Part shown: piece after piece, positions 26,114 through 33,742 of the stretch
Position numbering within the stretch: position 1 is the first letter of the stretch
Layout of the letters: each line of letters begins with the position of its first letter
Source: Glycomyces terrestris
GTDB taxonomy: Bacteria > Actinomycetota > Actinomycetes > Mycobacteriales > Micromonosporaceae
Assembly (NCBI RefSeq): GCF_003933745.1
Contig: NZ_RSEB01000004.1
Coordinates: forward strand, 124,001-188,000
Direction: 5' to 3'
DNA length: 64,000 nt
Translations under genes and position numbers: made by a program
The notes under the pieces: model-generated
Told to the model about the DNA's origin: nothing
Databases searched by the model: none
What the model saw: the letters and a program-made list of their open reading frames with translations, nothing else

Positions 26114-26230
26114 CTGCCTGCACTCAAAGAGTTATCTCGAACTCGATGTAATCGCCCTCCCTGCGGCCGCACCGACGCAGCCGCACCAGGACGAGGCGCC
26201 GACTGCGTCGAACCGCCGCGCCGGCGGCCC

Positions 26231-26270
26231 GATAAATTCGTTGACAGGACCCGGCCGCGTTTCCTACCGT
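26231..26270 (+). promoter_or_regulatory. Promoter with AT-rich block against the -35 (WhiB7-like)
   Basis: TTGACA (26241-26246) is a consensus -35. TACCGT (26265-26270), 18 bp downstream, is an acceptable -10. Directly upstream of the -35 is GATAAATTCG, an AT-rich block in a GC-rich region. WhiB7-dependent promoters have this layout. It drives a leader of about 200 nt before the first RNHCP gene. Confidence 0.55.
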
Positions 26271-26274
26271 GGTC

Positions 26275-26295
26275 GGGTCCGCGCCCCGCGGACCC
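26275..26295 (+). ncRNA. 5'-end hairpin of the RNHCP leader RNA
   Basis: A perfect 8-bp stem, GGGTCCGC / GCGGACCC, with a 5-nt loop. It begins at about the predicted transcription start. Confidence 0.45.
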
Positions 26296-26328
26296 GAGAC
26301 CGGGCCCCGGCCCTAGAAAGCAGTGTCT

Positions 26329-26370
26329 ATGCCCCCCTTCGCGCCGAGCGCGCTTCGCCGCCGCGCCTAG
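26329..26370 (+). CDS. Candidate 13-residue leader peptide (uORF) of the RNHCP operon
   Basis: ATG to TAG, encoding MPPFAPSALRRRA. It is preceded by AGAAAG about 9 nt upstream. It ends directly before a stem (GCATCCG, 26371-26377, with CGGATGC, 26402-26408) that encloses a 14-bp palindrome, GCCGCGATCGCGGC (26386-26399). A further CCGAG/CTCGG hairpin and a pyrimidine- and T-rich stretch follow before the RNHCP ribosome binding site. This layout fits ribosome-mediated attenuation in which a stalled ribosome changes the leader fold. No homologue is known to me, and the ORF could be chance. Confidence 0.4.
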   Translation: MPPFAPSALRRRA

Positions 26371-26435
26371 GCATCCGACGATCCCGCCGCGATCGCGGCA
26401 CCGGATGCGCGCGTCCGTCCGACCGAGCCGCTCGG
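26371..26435 (+). promoter_or_regulatory. Structured leader upstream of the first RNHCP gene
   Basis: A 7-bp closing stem (26371-26377 with 26402-26408) encloses an inner palindrome (26386-26399). It is followed by CCGAG-CCG-CTCGG (26423-26435) and a T-rich tract. This may be an antiterminator/terminator pair. Confidence 0.4.
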
Positions 26436-26481
26436 CCTGCTCTTGCTGTCATTGCAGTTCTTCTCCAGCAAGGAGCTCCGG

Positions 26482-26841
26482 GTGCCAGACACCAGCAACA
26501 CCCTCAAGATCCACACCTTCACCTGCGCTTGGTGCGGCCTGACCGCGACCAGGTTCGCCGCCGACGGCGCCATGCGCAACCACTGCCCGTCCTGCCTCGC
26601 CTCGCGGCACGTCACCGACCACGTCGAAGGCGGTCCCAGCGACTGCGAGGGGCGGATGAGCCCGATCGCCATCGCGGTGCTGCGCACCGGCGACTGGATG
26701 CTCATCCACCGCTGCGTGCGCTGCGACGAGCTCACCTCCAACCCGGTGTGCGCCGACGACAACCAGCTCATCCTCATGCGCATGGCGGTCCGCCCGCTCG
26801 CGCAGCCGCCGTTCCCGCTCGAAGCGCTCGGCAGTCTGTGA
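26482..26841 (+). CDS. RNHCP domain-containing protein (first of a tandem pair)
   Basis: A 119-residue protein with the RNHCP family core: FTCAWCGLTATRFAADGAMR then NHCPSCLASRHV (about residues 16-47) carries two CxxC pairs and the name-giving RNHCP. IHRCVRCDELTSNPVCADDN follows (about 79-98) with a third CxxC. The cysteines probably bind zinc. The GTG at 26482 has AAGGAG at good spacing; an in-frame TTG 39 bp upstream has no ribosome binding site. The family function is unknown. The second RNHCP gene starts 11 bp downstream. Confidence 0.88.
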   Translation: MPDTSNTLKIHTFTCAWCGLTATRFAADGAMRNHCPSCLASRHVTDHVEGGPSDCEGRMSPIAIAVLRTGDWMLIHRCVRCDELTSNPVCADDNQLILMRMAVRPLAQPPFPLEALGSL

Positions 26842-26852
26842 GGGGGGCCGGG

Positions 26853-27266
26853 ATGCCACGACGAACCCGCCGGCACGAGCACCGCGGCCAGCGGCGCAAG
26901 GACGTCCTGCACGAGCGGGACGGCCACCGCGCGAACGACTTCCGCTGCGTCGGCTGCCGTCTCGACGTGTCCGTGCACGCGCCGGGCACCGCGCACCGGA
27001 ACCACTGCCCGCAGTGCCTCGCGAGCCTCCACGTCGACCGCCGCCTCCCCGGCGACCGCGCGTCGCCGTGCCGCGGCCGCATGGAGGCGCTCGCGGTCTT
27101 CACCCGCCCCGACGGCGAGTGGATGATCGTCCACCAGTGCCTGAGCTGCGGCGAGCTGAGCTCCAACCGCATCGCCGGAGACGACAACGCCCTCGCGCTC
27201 ATGCGCCTGGCGCTGCGCCCCCTCCAGGACACCGGCAGGGCGAGCCGCACGATGATCAACCTGTGA
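26853..27266 (+). CDS. RNHCP domain-containing protein (second of a tandem pair)
   Basis: A 137-residue protein. The basic N-terminus (MPRRTRRHEHRGQRRKDVLH, residues 1-20) is absent from the first copy. NDFRCVGCRLDVSVHAPGTA followed by HRNHCPQCLASLHV is the zinc-binding core and VHQCLSCGELSSNRIAGDDN the third CxxC region. The Arg/His-rich extension would suit nucleic-acid or ribosome binding. AGGGGGG lies 6 bp before the ATG. The two copies differ substantially, so this is an old duplication. A strong terminator follows. Confidence 0.88.
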   Translation: MPRRTRRHEHRGQRRKDVLHERDGHRANDFRCVGCRLDVSVHAPGTAHRNHCPQCLASLHVDRRLPGDRASPCRGRMEALAVFTRPDGEWMIVHQCLSCGELSSNRIAGDDNALALMRLALRPLQDTGRASRTMINL

Positions 27267-27269
27267 ACC

Positions 27270-27295
27270 GGGCCGGGGGCGTCGGCCCCCGGCCC
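27270..27295 (+). terminator. Hairpin terminator after the RNHCP pair
   Basis: A perfect 11-bp stem, GGGCCGGGGGC / GCCCCCGGCCC, with a GTCG loop, 4 bp beyond the stop. Confidence 0.75.
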
Positions 27296-27397
27296 CATCG
27301 TCACGCCGATCGCCTTGGGGGAGTAGCGGAGGCGCGACTCCGTGCGCCCGCCGATCCGGTCCCGGCCGGTCCATTCCGGACCGGTTAGGATTCTTCA

Positions 27398-27967
27398 GTG
27401 ATCGATGCGCGAGCATTCCTCAAGCGGCTCGGGGCGACCGGCGCGCTCCTCGCGGTCGCGGCCGCCTGCGGCGCCGAACCGGACGGCGACTCCGCCGCGG
27501 ACGCCGAACCGAGCACCGCCGCCGAGACCGCGACCGAGCCGGCCCCGACCTCCGAAGCCGCCTCCCCGCCCGCGCCGCGCCCCTCCGAATCCGAGGAACC
27601 CGAAGCCGACGACCCCGCCCAGGACGACCCGGCCCAGGACGGCGGCGGCGCCTGCGGCGAGGACGCCTGCGAGGTGTCCTTCTCCGAGTCCACGCAGTTC
27701 ACCGTGGCCGGCGACGACGGCCTGTGGACGGTCGAGGCGTCCTTCGAGGACGGCGGCGTCCGCGTGAGCCTGACGGACCCGGACGGCCTCGGCGGCGGCG
27801 GAGGCCTGCTGTACCAGGCGTCCTGCGCCCTGACGCTGAACGGCGACGGCTCCGGCGGCCTCGGCTGCGACCACGCGTCGGCGCCCGCCCCCGACGCCGG
27901 AGGCTTCGTGGCCTACCTCGCCGAGATGGACGGGACCACCGCCGTCCTCCAGGTCGCCCTGGGCTGA
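27398..27967 (+). CDS. Putative lipoprotein, paralogue of 21963-22484
   Basis: A 189-residue protein. The signal peptide LKRLGATGALLAVAAACGAE has lipobox AAAC (Cys about 25). A long Pro/Glu/Ala linker follows to about residue 85. The folded part starts CGEDACEVSFSESTQFTVAG and includes a Gly-rich stretch and LYQASCALTLNGDGSGGLGC. It ends FVAYLAEMDGTTAVLQVALG, parallel to the end of the 21963-22484 protein. The GTG start has AGGA upstream. Not a convincing Tat substrate, as there is no twin arginine. Function unknown. Confidence 0.7.
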   Translation: MIDARAFLKRLGATGALLAVAAACGAEPDGDSAADAEPSTAAETATEPAPTSEAASPPAPRPSESEEPEADDPAQDDPAQDGGGACGEDACEVSFSESTQFTVAGDDGLWTVEASFEDGGVRVSLTDPDGLGGGGGLLYQASCALTLNGDGSGGLGCDHASAPAPDAGGFVAYLAEMDGTTAVLQVALG

Positions 27968-27970
27968 ACC

Positions 27971-27998
27971 GGGCCGGGAGGGCGCGCCCTCCCGGCCC
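27971..27998. terminator. Bidirectional terminator (28-bp perfect palindrome)
   Basis: The half-site GGGCCGGGAGGGCG is followed exactly by its reverse complement. It sits between the stops of the convergent lipoprotein (27967) and protease (28007) genes. Confidence 0.7.
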
Positions 27999-28006
27999 GC
28001 CCCGCG

Positions 28007-28846
28007 TCAGACGCCCCAGCCGTCCAGGACGTCGTCGATCGCGCCGTTGAAGTCGGCGACCTCGGCGTACACGCCCGGCTGCCCGGCGACGGCGCACCCG
28101 TAGCCCCAGCTGGTGATGCCCACGAGCACGGTCTCGCCGTTCACCTCCGCCGTGAGCGGGCCGCCGGAGTCCCCGTCGCAGGTGTCGACGCCGCCGTTCG
28201 CGAGGTCGCCGGCGCACAGCATCGTCTGAGCGTCGACCTCACCGGGGTAGGCCGCCTGGCACTGCGCGTCGGTCACGAACGGGAGCTCGACCCAGTGGGC
28301 GACCGTCGGGTAGGTGTCGTCGCCCAGGTTGCCCCAGCCGGCGGCCTCCAGCGTGTCGTACACGGCCGGGTCGGTCGCGAGCTCGATCGGCTCGACGTCG
28401 AGCTCCTCCTCCAGCCGCAGCAGCGCCCAGTCGTTCGCGAAGTCGACCGGCTCGTCCCAGTCGTGCGCGAGGTGGATCTCCGCGACGTCGGCCTCGTTCA
28501 GGTCCGGCGACTCCAGGTCGACCGAGCCGGCGAGGACGGTGATGTTCACGGCGGTCTTCGTCTCGACGCAGTGCGCGGCGGTGAGCACCACGTCGGGGGC
28601 GATGACCGTGCCGCCGCAGAAGTGCTCGGCGGCCGGCTCGCCGGGCCGCTCGTCACCGACGCTGACGAGCCACGGGAACTGGCCCTCGGCCGCCGGCTGC
28701 CCGCCGACGACCTGGGCCTCGAAACCGCCGTCGGCCGACGGCTCCTCGGCGTTCGCGCCGGCGCCGGTCCAGGCGAGCGCGGCCGCGCCGAGGCCGGCGG
28801 CGACGCCGGCGCCGAGGCGGACCAGGTGCTTCCTCTTGAACTCCAC
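28007..28846 (-). CDS. Secreted trypsin-like serine protease (S1A)
   Basis: A 279-residue precursor. The signal peptide is at about residues 8-33 (RLGAGVAAGLGAAALAWTGA, then GANAEE). The mature N-terminus is probably VVGGQPAAEGQFPWLVSVGD. The catalytic triad is visible: His in VVLTAAHCV (about 90), Asp in FANDWALLRL (about 138) and Ser in TCDGDSGGPL (about 226). ITSWGYGCAVAGQPGVYAEV is the S1 wall, and the Asp six residues before the catalytic Ser gives trypsin-like specificity. A propeptide is cleaved before VVGG. The GTG at 28846 has AAAGGA upstream. Confidence 0.93.
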   Translation of the reverse strand: MEFKRKHLVRLGAGVAAGLGAAALAWTGAGANAEEPSADGGFEAQVVGGQPAAEGQFPWLVSVGDERPGEPAAEHFCGGTVIAPDVVLTAAHCVETKTAVNITVLAGSVDLESPDLNEADVAEIHLAHDWDEPVDFANDWALLRLEEELDVEPIELATDPAVYDTLEAAGWGNLGDDTYPTVAHWVELPFVTDAQCQAAYPGEVDAQTMLCAGDLANGGVDTCDGDSGGPLTAEVNGETVLVGITSWGYGCAVAGQPGVYAEVADFNGAIDDVLDGWGV

Positions 28847-28997
28847 GGTGATCCTTTCGGGGTGGATGCGAGGGTCAGGCCGAATGGCCTGCCTGGACGG
28901 AAAATATCCGGATCGTCCCGGGACCCCTCCCGGCCCGCGTGCGCCGCGCCGGCGAGCCGATGTCGAGCGGCCCAAGGCGATCGGTGAGAATCGGGCC

Positions 28998-29813
28998 ATG
29001 AGCAGACCCCCGAAGAACGCGGCGGTGACCCGGTCCCGGCTGGCGGACGACCTGCGCCGGCTCGGCCTGGAGGAGGGCGACGCCGTGATGGCGCACGCGG
29101 CCTTCCGCCGCGTCGGCGCCGCCGTCATCGGCGGCCCGGACGCGCTCGTCGACGCGATCCTCGACGTCGTCGGCCCCGCCGGCACGCTCCTGAGCTACCA
29201 GGACTGGGAGGTGGGCGCCGACGTGTGGGACGAGGAGGGCCGGGTCCTGGACGCGCTCCGCGACCACGTGCCGCCCTACGACCCCGAGACGGCCCGGCCC
29301 GCCCGCTACATCGGGCTCCTCGCGGCCACGATCGGCACCCGCAAGGGCGTGCGGCGCAGCGGCAACCCCGGCGCCGCCGTCGCGGCCCTGGGCGCCCGTG
29401 CCGAGGAGTTCACCGCCGGCCACCCCCTCGACTACGGGTACGGCGAGGACTCCCCGCTCGCGCGCCTGACGGCCGCCGGCGGGCGGGTCCTCATGGTCGG
29501 CGCGCCTCTGGACACCATGACGCTCCTGCACCACGCCGAGCACCTCGCCGACCTGCCCGGCAAGCGCCGCATCACCATCGAGTACCCGCTGGCGACCGCG
29601 CACGGCACCGAGTGGCGCACCGTCGAGGAGTTCGACACCGGCAACCCGGTGGTGACCGGGCCGCCCGAGGACTACTTCCGGCTCATCGTCGAGGACTACC
29701 TCGCCACCGGCGCCGGCCGGCGCGGCGAGGTGGGCCAGGCCGACAGCGTGCTCGTCGACGCCGCCGGCATCGTCGCGTTCGCCGTCGCCTGGCTCGAGGA
29801 GCGCTACGGCTAG
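28998..29813 (+). CDS. AAC(3)-family aminoglycoside N-acetyltransferase-like protein
   Basis: A 271-residue protein of the antibiotic_NAT family. LADDLRRLGLEEGDAVMAHA, FRRVGAAVIGGPDALVDAIL, GTLLSYQDWEVGADVW and GLLAATIGTRKGVRRSGNPG follow the AAC(3) pattern. HPLDYGYGEDSPLARLTAAG carries the conserved substrate-site residues and LLHHAEHLADLPGKRR the catalytic His region. Members acetylate the 3-amino group of aminoglycosides using acetyl-CoA. Whether this copy confers resistance cannot be read from sequence. It is divergent from the protease and converges on the beta-galactosidase with a 4-bp overlap. Confidence 0.85.
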   Translation: MSRPPKNAAVTRSRLADDLRRLGLEEGDAVMAHAAFRRVGAAVIGGPDALVDAILDVVGPAGTLLSYQDWEVGADVWDEEGRVLDALRDHVPPYDPETARPARYIGLLAATIGTRKGVRRSGNPGAAVAALGARAEEFTAGHPLDYGYGEDSPLARLTAAGGRVLMVGAPLDTMTLLHHAEHLADLPGKRRITIEYPLATAHGTEWRTVEEFDTGNPVVTGPPEDYFRLIVEDYLATGAGRRGEVGQADSVLVDAAGIVAFAVAWLEERYG

Positions 29814-31555
29814 AACTCCAGCGGGCCCAGCTCCGGCGCGGCGACGAAGCGCAGGACCGCCTCCGGGGCGCCGTCGAGTTCGAGCAGCACCGCCTCGTTG
29901 CGCCCGGCCCGCAGCACCGGCCCGGGCACGTACAGCGTCCGCTGCGGGCCACGGGACCAGTAGCGGCCCAGGCAGAACCCGTTGATCCAGGCGATGCCCT
30001 TGCCGAGCGCGGCGGTGTCGAGGAACCGGTCGGCGGCGTCCTCGGCCTCGAACTCCGCGCGCGCGAACACCAGGCCCGGCAGCGCCGGCCCGGTCCCGTC
30101 CGCCTCGCCCGCGAGCGCGAGCAGGTCGCCCTCGCCGAGGGCCCGGGTCGTCCAGCCGGTCAGGTCGCGCCCGTCCAGGCGCACGCCGCCGACGAGGCCC
30201 TTGTCCTCGCCCAGGCGCGGCCCGTAGTTGACCCGGCCCTGGTTCTCCACCAGCAGCCGCAGCGAGGAGGCGACGGGCGGGATCGCGAGGGCGCGCTGGT
30301 GGAGTTCGCGGGAGAGCACGCCCACGGTCGTGCCGTCGACGACGACGTGGACGCGGTCGCGGACCTCGCCGACGGTGAGCACTCCGGCCTCGGCCGTGAA
30401 GTGCTTCTCGTGCAGGAGGAACGCGGCGTCGTGGCGGGCCTGCGCGAAGGAGGGCACCTCGGCGGTCTCGAGCGCGTCGAGGGCCTGGGCGGCGTCGAGG
30501 AACGCGGCGGCGCGGCGCAGCGGGGCCTCGCCGGTCGGGGCGGGGGCGGCCGGGTCGGGGACCTCGGCGGGCAGTTCGGCGTAGCGGCCCAGGACCTCGC
30601 GGAACGCCCAGTACTTGGCGGTCGGGCGGCCGGCCTCGTCCAGGGGCGCGTCGTAGTCGTAGCTGGTGGTGATGGGCATGTAGGTGCCCTTGTCGTTGGC
30701 GCCGCTGGTGAGCCCGAAGTTGGTGCCGCCGTGGAACATGTAGAGGTTGACCGAGGCGCCGCGGCCCAGGAGCACGTCGAGGTCGGCGGCGGCCTCGTCG
30801 GCCTTGGTGGTGTGGTGGTGGGTGCCCCAGGAGTCGAACCAGCCGTCCCAGTACTCCGAGGACATGAGCGGGCCGGTGGGCTGGTGCTCGCGGAGCACGT
30901 CGAGGCGCGCGTCCGAGCGGGACCCGAAGGACGCGGTCATGTGGAGGCCGGGGGCCGAGCCGCGCTTGAGCATCCACGGCTCGGGCTGGTCCACGGTGGT
31001 CAGCGGGACGGTGATGCCGTTGCCGCGGAACATGTCCGTGAGGGTCTCGAGGTAGGCCGTGTCGTCGCCGTAGGCGCCGTACTCGTTCTCGACCTGCATG
31101 AGGACCACGGGGCCGCCGCGGTCGATCTGAAGGGGGGCGACGACGGCGCAGACGCGCTCGAGGTAGGTCGCGATCGCGGCCAGGAACGTCGGCTCGCCGC
31201 GGCGCACGCCCACCTCGGGGTCGGCGAAGAGCCATGCGGGCAGGCCGCCGTTGTCGAGCTCGGCGCAGATGTAGGGGCCGGGGCGCACGATGGCGTGCAT
31301 GCCCTCGGCGGCCACGGCTTCGAGGAAGCGGCGCAGGTCGAGCCGGCCCGCTTCGGTCCACTCGCCGGGCCGGGGCTCGTGGAGGTTCCACGGGACGTAG
31401 GTCTCGACGGTGTTCAGGCCCATCAGCCGCGCCTTGCGGATGCGGTCGGTCCAGTGGTCGGGGTGGACGCGGAAGTAGTGGATCGCGCCCGAGAGCACGC
31501 GGCGGGGCTCGCCGTCGAGCAGGAAGTCGTGCTCGCCGATCGCGAAGCGGCTCAT
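29810..31555 (-). CDS. GH35 beta-galactosidase
   Basis: A 581-residue glycoside hydrolase family 35 enzyme with no signal peptide, so it is cytoplasmic. The TIM barrel covers about residues 1-330 (LSGAIHYFRVHPDHWTDRIR, GLNTVETYVPWNLHEPRPGE). The acid/base Glu lies in VLMQVENEYGAYG (about 155) and the nucleophile in MSSEYWDGWFDSWG (about 230). Two C-terminal jelly-roll domains follow, ending near WINGFCLGRYWSRGPQRTLY. It hydrolyses terminal beta-galactosyl residues. It is divergent from a LacI regulator and opens the carbohydrate locus. Confidence 0.93.
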   Translation of the reverse strand: MSRFAIGEHDFLLDGEPRRVLSGAIHYFRVHPDHWTDRIRKARLMGLNTVETYVPWNLHEPRPGEWTEAGRLDLRRFLEAVAAEGMHAIVRPGPYICAELDNGGLPAWLFADPEVGVRRGEPTFLAAIATYLERVCAVVAPLQIDRGGPVVLMQVENEYGAYGDDTAYLETLTDMFRGNGITVPLTTVDQPEPWMLKRGSAPGLHMTASFGSRSDARLDVLREHQPTGPLMSSEYWDGWFDSWGTHHHTTKADEAAADLDVLLGRGASVNLYMFHGGTNFGLTSGANDKGTYMPITTSYDYDAPLDEAGRPTAKYWAFREVLGRYAELPAEVPDPAAPAPTGEAPLRRAAAFLDAAQALDALETAEVPSFAQARHDAAFLLHEKHFTAEAGVLTVGEVRDRVHVVVDGTTVGVLSRELHQRALAIPPVASSLRLLVENQGRVNYGPRLGEDKGLVGGVRLDGRDLTGWTTRALGEGDLLALAGEADGTGPALPGLVFARAEFEAEDAADRFLDTAALGKGIAWINGFCLGRYWSRGPQRTLYVPGPVLRAGRNEAVLLELDGAPEAVLRFVAAPELGPLEF

Positions 31556-31720
31556 GCGCAGGTCCTTCGTTCGGGGTAATTATGTCCATTGGAAAAAGTA
31601 CCCGGCCGCTTCGGGCGGCCGCCGGGCGGTCGCCGCTCGGTGAGGTAGCCCCCTTCCACGGGGCGCGCCCGGCGGCGGCGTTCGCATAGGATTGGCGGCA
31701 CCACACGCGGAAGGGCGGGC

Positions 31721-32737
31721 ATGTCGACGGTTCGAGGGGTGCGGCAGCCGACGATCAAAGAGGTCGCCAGTCGCGCCGGGGTGAGTCCGATGACCGTCTC
31801 GCGCACGCTCGCCGGCGGCCGGAACGTGCGCCCCGACGTGCAGGAGCGCGTCATGGCCGCCGTCCGCGAGCTCGGCTACTACCGGAACGAGAACGCCCGC
31901 AGCCTGCGCCCGGGCCAACCCAGCGGGCTCATCGGCGTCGCGATCACCAACCTCGCCAACCCCTACTACGGGAACTTCGCGCTCGGCGTGGAGGAGGTCG
32001 CCGCCGAGCACGGGCGGCGCATCATCCTCGGGAACACCGGCGAGGACGACGCGCGCGAGCGCCAGCTCGTCAGCGACTTCATCGGCCGCCAGGTCGACGG
32101 CCTCATCCTGGTCCCGACCAGCGGCGACGCCGCGCACCTGCGGCCCGAGCGCCTCGGCGAGGTCCCGCTGGTCCTCGCCTCCCGGCGGGTGCCGGGCCTG
32201 GACGCGGACACGGTCCTGCTCGACGACGTCGGCGGCGCCTACCGCGGCACCGCGGCCCTCCTCGACGCCGGCCACACCCGCATCGGGTTCCTCGGCAACC
32301 GCAGCTCCGTCTTCACCGGCGAGCGCCGCTACCGCGGCTACGAGCGGGCCATGACCGAGCGCGGCGTCCCGGTCGACCCCGCGATCGTCGCCCGCGATCA
32401 GCAGGACGTGGACGCCGCCAGCCGCGCCGCCCGGGCCATGTTCGACCTCGCCGACCCGCCGACGGCGGTCTTCAGCGCGAACAACCGCAACACGATCGGC
32501 GCGATGCGTGAGATCGGGCGGCGCCTGCGCGACGGCGTGCCCGGGCCCCGCCCGGCCGTGGTCAGCTTCGACGACTTCGAGCTCTCCGAGCTCATGCCGG
32601 TGCCGGTCACGATCATCGACCACGACGCGCGGCTGCTCGGCCGCGAGGCCGCCACGCTGCTGTTCTCCCGCCTCGACGGCTCGGCCGAGGGCCCGGCCCG
32701 CACGGTCGAGCTGCCGGTCTCGATCGAATCCCCCTGA
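31721..32737 (+). CDS. LacI-family transcriptional regulator (first)
   Basis: A 338-residue regulator. The helix-turn-helix with hinge helix covers about residues 9-60: TIKEVASRAGVSPMTVSRTL ... NVRPDVQERVMAAVRELGYY. The periplasmic-binding-like sensor domain holds LIGVAITNLANPYYGNFALG, TRIGFLGNRSSVFTGERRYR and a final FDDFELSELMPVPVTIIDHD, which usually contacts ligand. It is divergent from the GH35 gene. A perfect 18-bp palindrome of LacI-operator type lies 37 bp beyond its stop, before the ROK kinase operon, and is its most likely target. The ligand is probably an intermediate of that pathway. Confidence 0.92.
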   Translation: MSTVRGVRQPTIKEVASRAGVSPMTVSRTLAGGRNVRPDVQERVMAAVRELGYYRNENARSLRPGQPSGLIGVAITNLANPYYGNFALGVEEVAAEHGRRIILGNTGEDDARERQLVSDFIGRQVDGLILVPTSGDAAHLRPERLGEVPLVLASRRVPGLDADTVLLDDVGGAYRGTAALLDAGHTRIGFLGNRSSVFTGERRYRGYERAMTERGVPVDPAIVARDQQDVDAASRAARAMFDLADPPTAVFSANNRNTIGAMREIGRRLRDGVPGPRPAVVSFDDFELSELMPVPVTIIDHDARLLGREAATLLFSRLDGSAEGPARTVELPVSIESP

Positions 32738-32773
32738 TTCCCCGGCGCGCCGGGTTGCCATCCGCCGCCCGAT

Positions 32774-32791
32774 GTTGGTAACGTTACCAAC
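32774..32791. promoter_or_regulatory. LacI-type operator before the ROK-ManA-ABC operon
   Basis: GTTGGTAACGTTACCAAC is a perfect 18-bp palindrome with the central CG typical of LacI-family sites. It lies 59 bp before the ROK kinase start and 36 bp after the LacI stop. Confidence 0.75.
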
Positions 32792-32850
32792 CGCGAGGTC
32801 GTCCGAAGACGATCTTGCGACCACCCGCGCACCCAGGAGGCACACGAGCG

Positions 32851-33732
32851 ATGGAGCTCTGCATCGACTTCGGCGGCTCCGAGATCAAACTCGCCGTCCT
32901 CGAGCGGGGCGTCCCCGTCCGCACCGGCACGGTGCCGGTCGGCGAGGGCGACCTCGAGGCCGCGGCCGCGGCCGCCCGGAGCCTCGCCGAGGGCCTCGCC
33001 CCGACCGCCGCCGGCATCGCCGTCCCCGGCGTGGTCGACCGCGCCGCCGGACGCATGGTCAGAGCCCACGACAAGCACCCCCGCCTCGACGGCCTCGACC
33101 TCACCGCCTGGGCCCGCGACGCCTTCGGCCTCCCCGCGGTCGTCGAGAACGACGCCCGCGCCGCGCTCGTCGGCGAGATCAGCACCGGCTCGGCCCCCGG
33201 CGCCCGCAACGCCGTGCTCATGGCGCTCGGCACCGGCATCGGCACCGCCGCGGTCATGGACGGCGTCGTCCTGCGCGGCGCCCACGACCACGCCGGCATC
33301 CTCGGCGGCCACCTCACCGTGGACCTCGCCGCCGGGCGGTGCAACTGCGGCAACGTCGGGTGCGCGGAGTCCATCGGCGGCGCCTGGGCGCTGCGCCGCG
33401 ACCTCGCCGCCCGCGGCGACGGCGTCGCCGACGTCAAGGAGCTGTTCGCCGCCGTCGAGGCCGGCGACCGGACCGCCTTCCCGCTCTACGACCGCGCGGT
33501 GCTGGCCTGGAGCGCGGCGGCGGTGTCGCTCTGCCACGCGTACGACCCGGAGGTCCTCATCCTCACCGGCGGCATCATGCGCGCCGGGAACCTGGTCGCC
33601 GGCCCGATCGAGGCGTACCTCGGCGAACACCTCTGGTCGAGCCTGGAAGCGCCGACGATCGTCATCCCCGACCGACCCGACCTCTCGGTGCTGCGCGGAC
33701 TCGCCGTCCTCGCCGCCGACCCCCATTCCTGA
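32851..33732 (+). CDS. ROK-family sugar kinase
   Basis: A 293-residue cytoplasmic kinase. LCIDFGGSEIKLAVLERG is the ATP-phosphate motif, in which the usual DxGGT is DFGGS. VVENDARAALVGEI includes the catalytic Asp region and MALGTGIGTAAVMDG phosphate 2. The zinc-binding GRCNCGNVGCAESIGG is at about residues 162-177, and LILTGGIM is the adenosine motif. AGGAGG lies 11 bp before the ATG. No helix-turn-helix is present, so it is a kinase rather than a NagC-type repressor. Together with the isomerase downstream it probably phosphorylates mannose or fructose. Confidence 0.9.
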   Translation: MELCIDFGGSEIKLAVLERGVPVRTGTVPVGEGDLEAAAAAARSLAEGLAPTAAGIAVPGVVDRAAGRMVRAHDKHPRLDGLDLTAWARDAFGLPAVVENDARAALVGEISTGSAPGARNAVLMALGTGIGTAAVMDGVVLRGAHDHAGILGGHLTVDLAAGRCNCGNVGCAESIGGAWALRRDLAARGDGVADVKELFAAVEAGDRTAFPLYDRAVLAWSAAAVSLCHAYDPEVLILTGGIMRAGNLVAGPIEAYLGEHLWSSLEAPTIVIPDRPDLSVLRGLAVLAADPHS

Positions 33733-33742
33733 AGGAGCGCAC

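Noticed and set aside
27398-27480. Twin-arginine signal in the lipoprotein.
   Set aside because: The segment ARAFLKRLG has no adjacent arginine pair; a Sec type II signal fits better.
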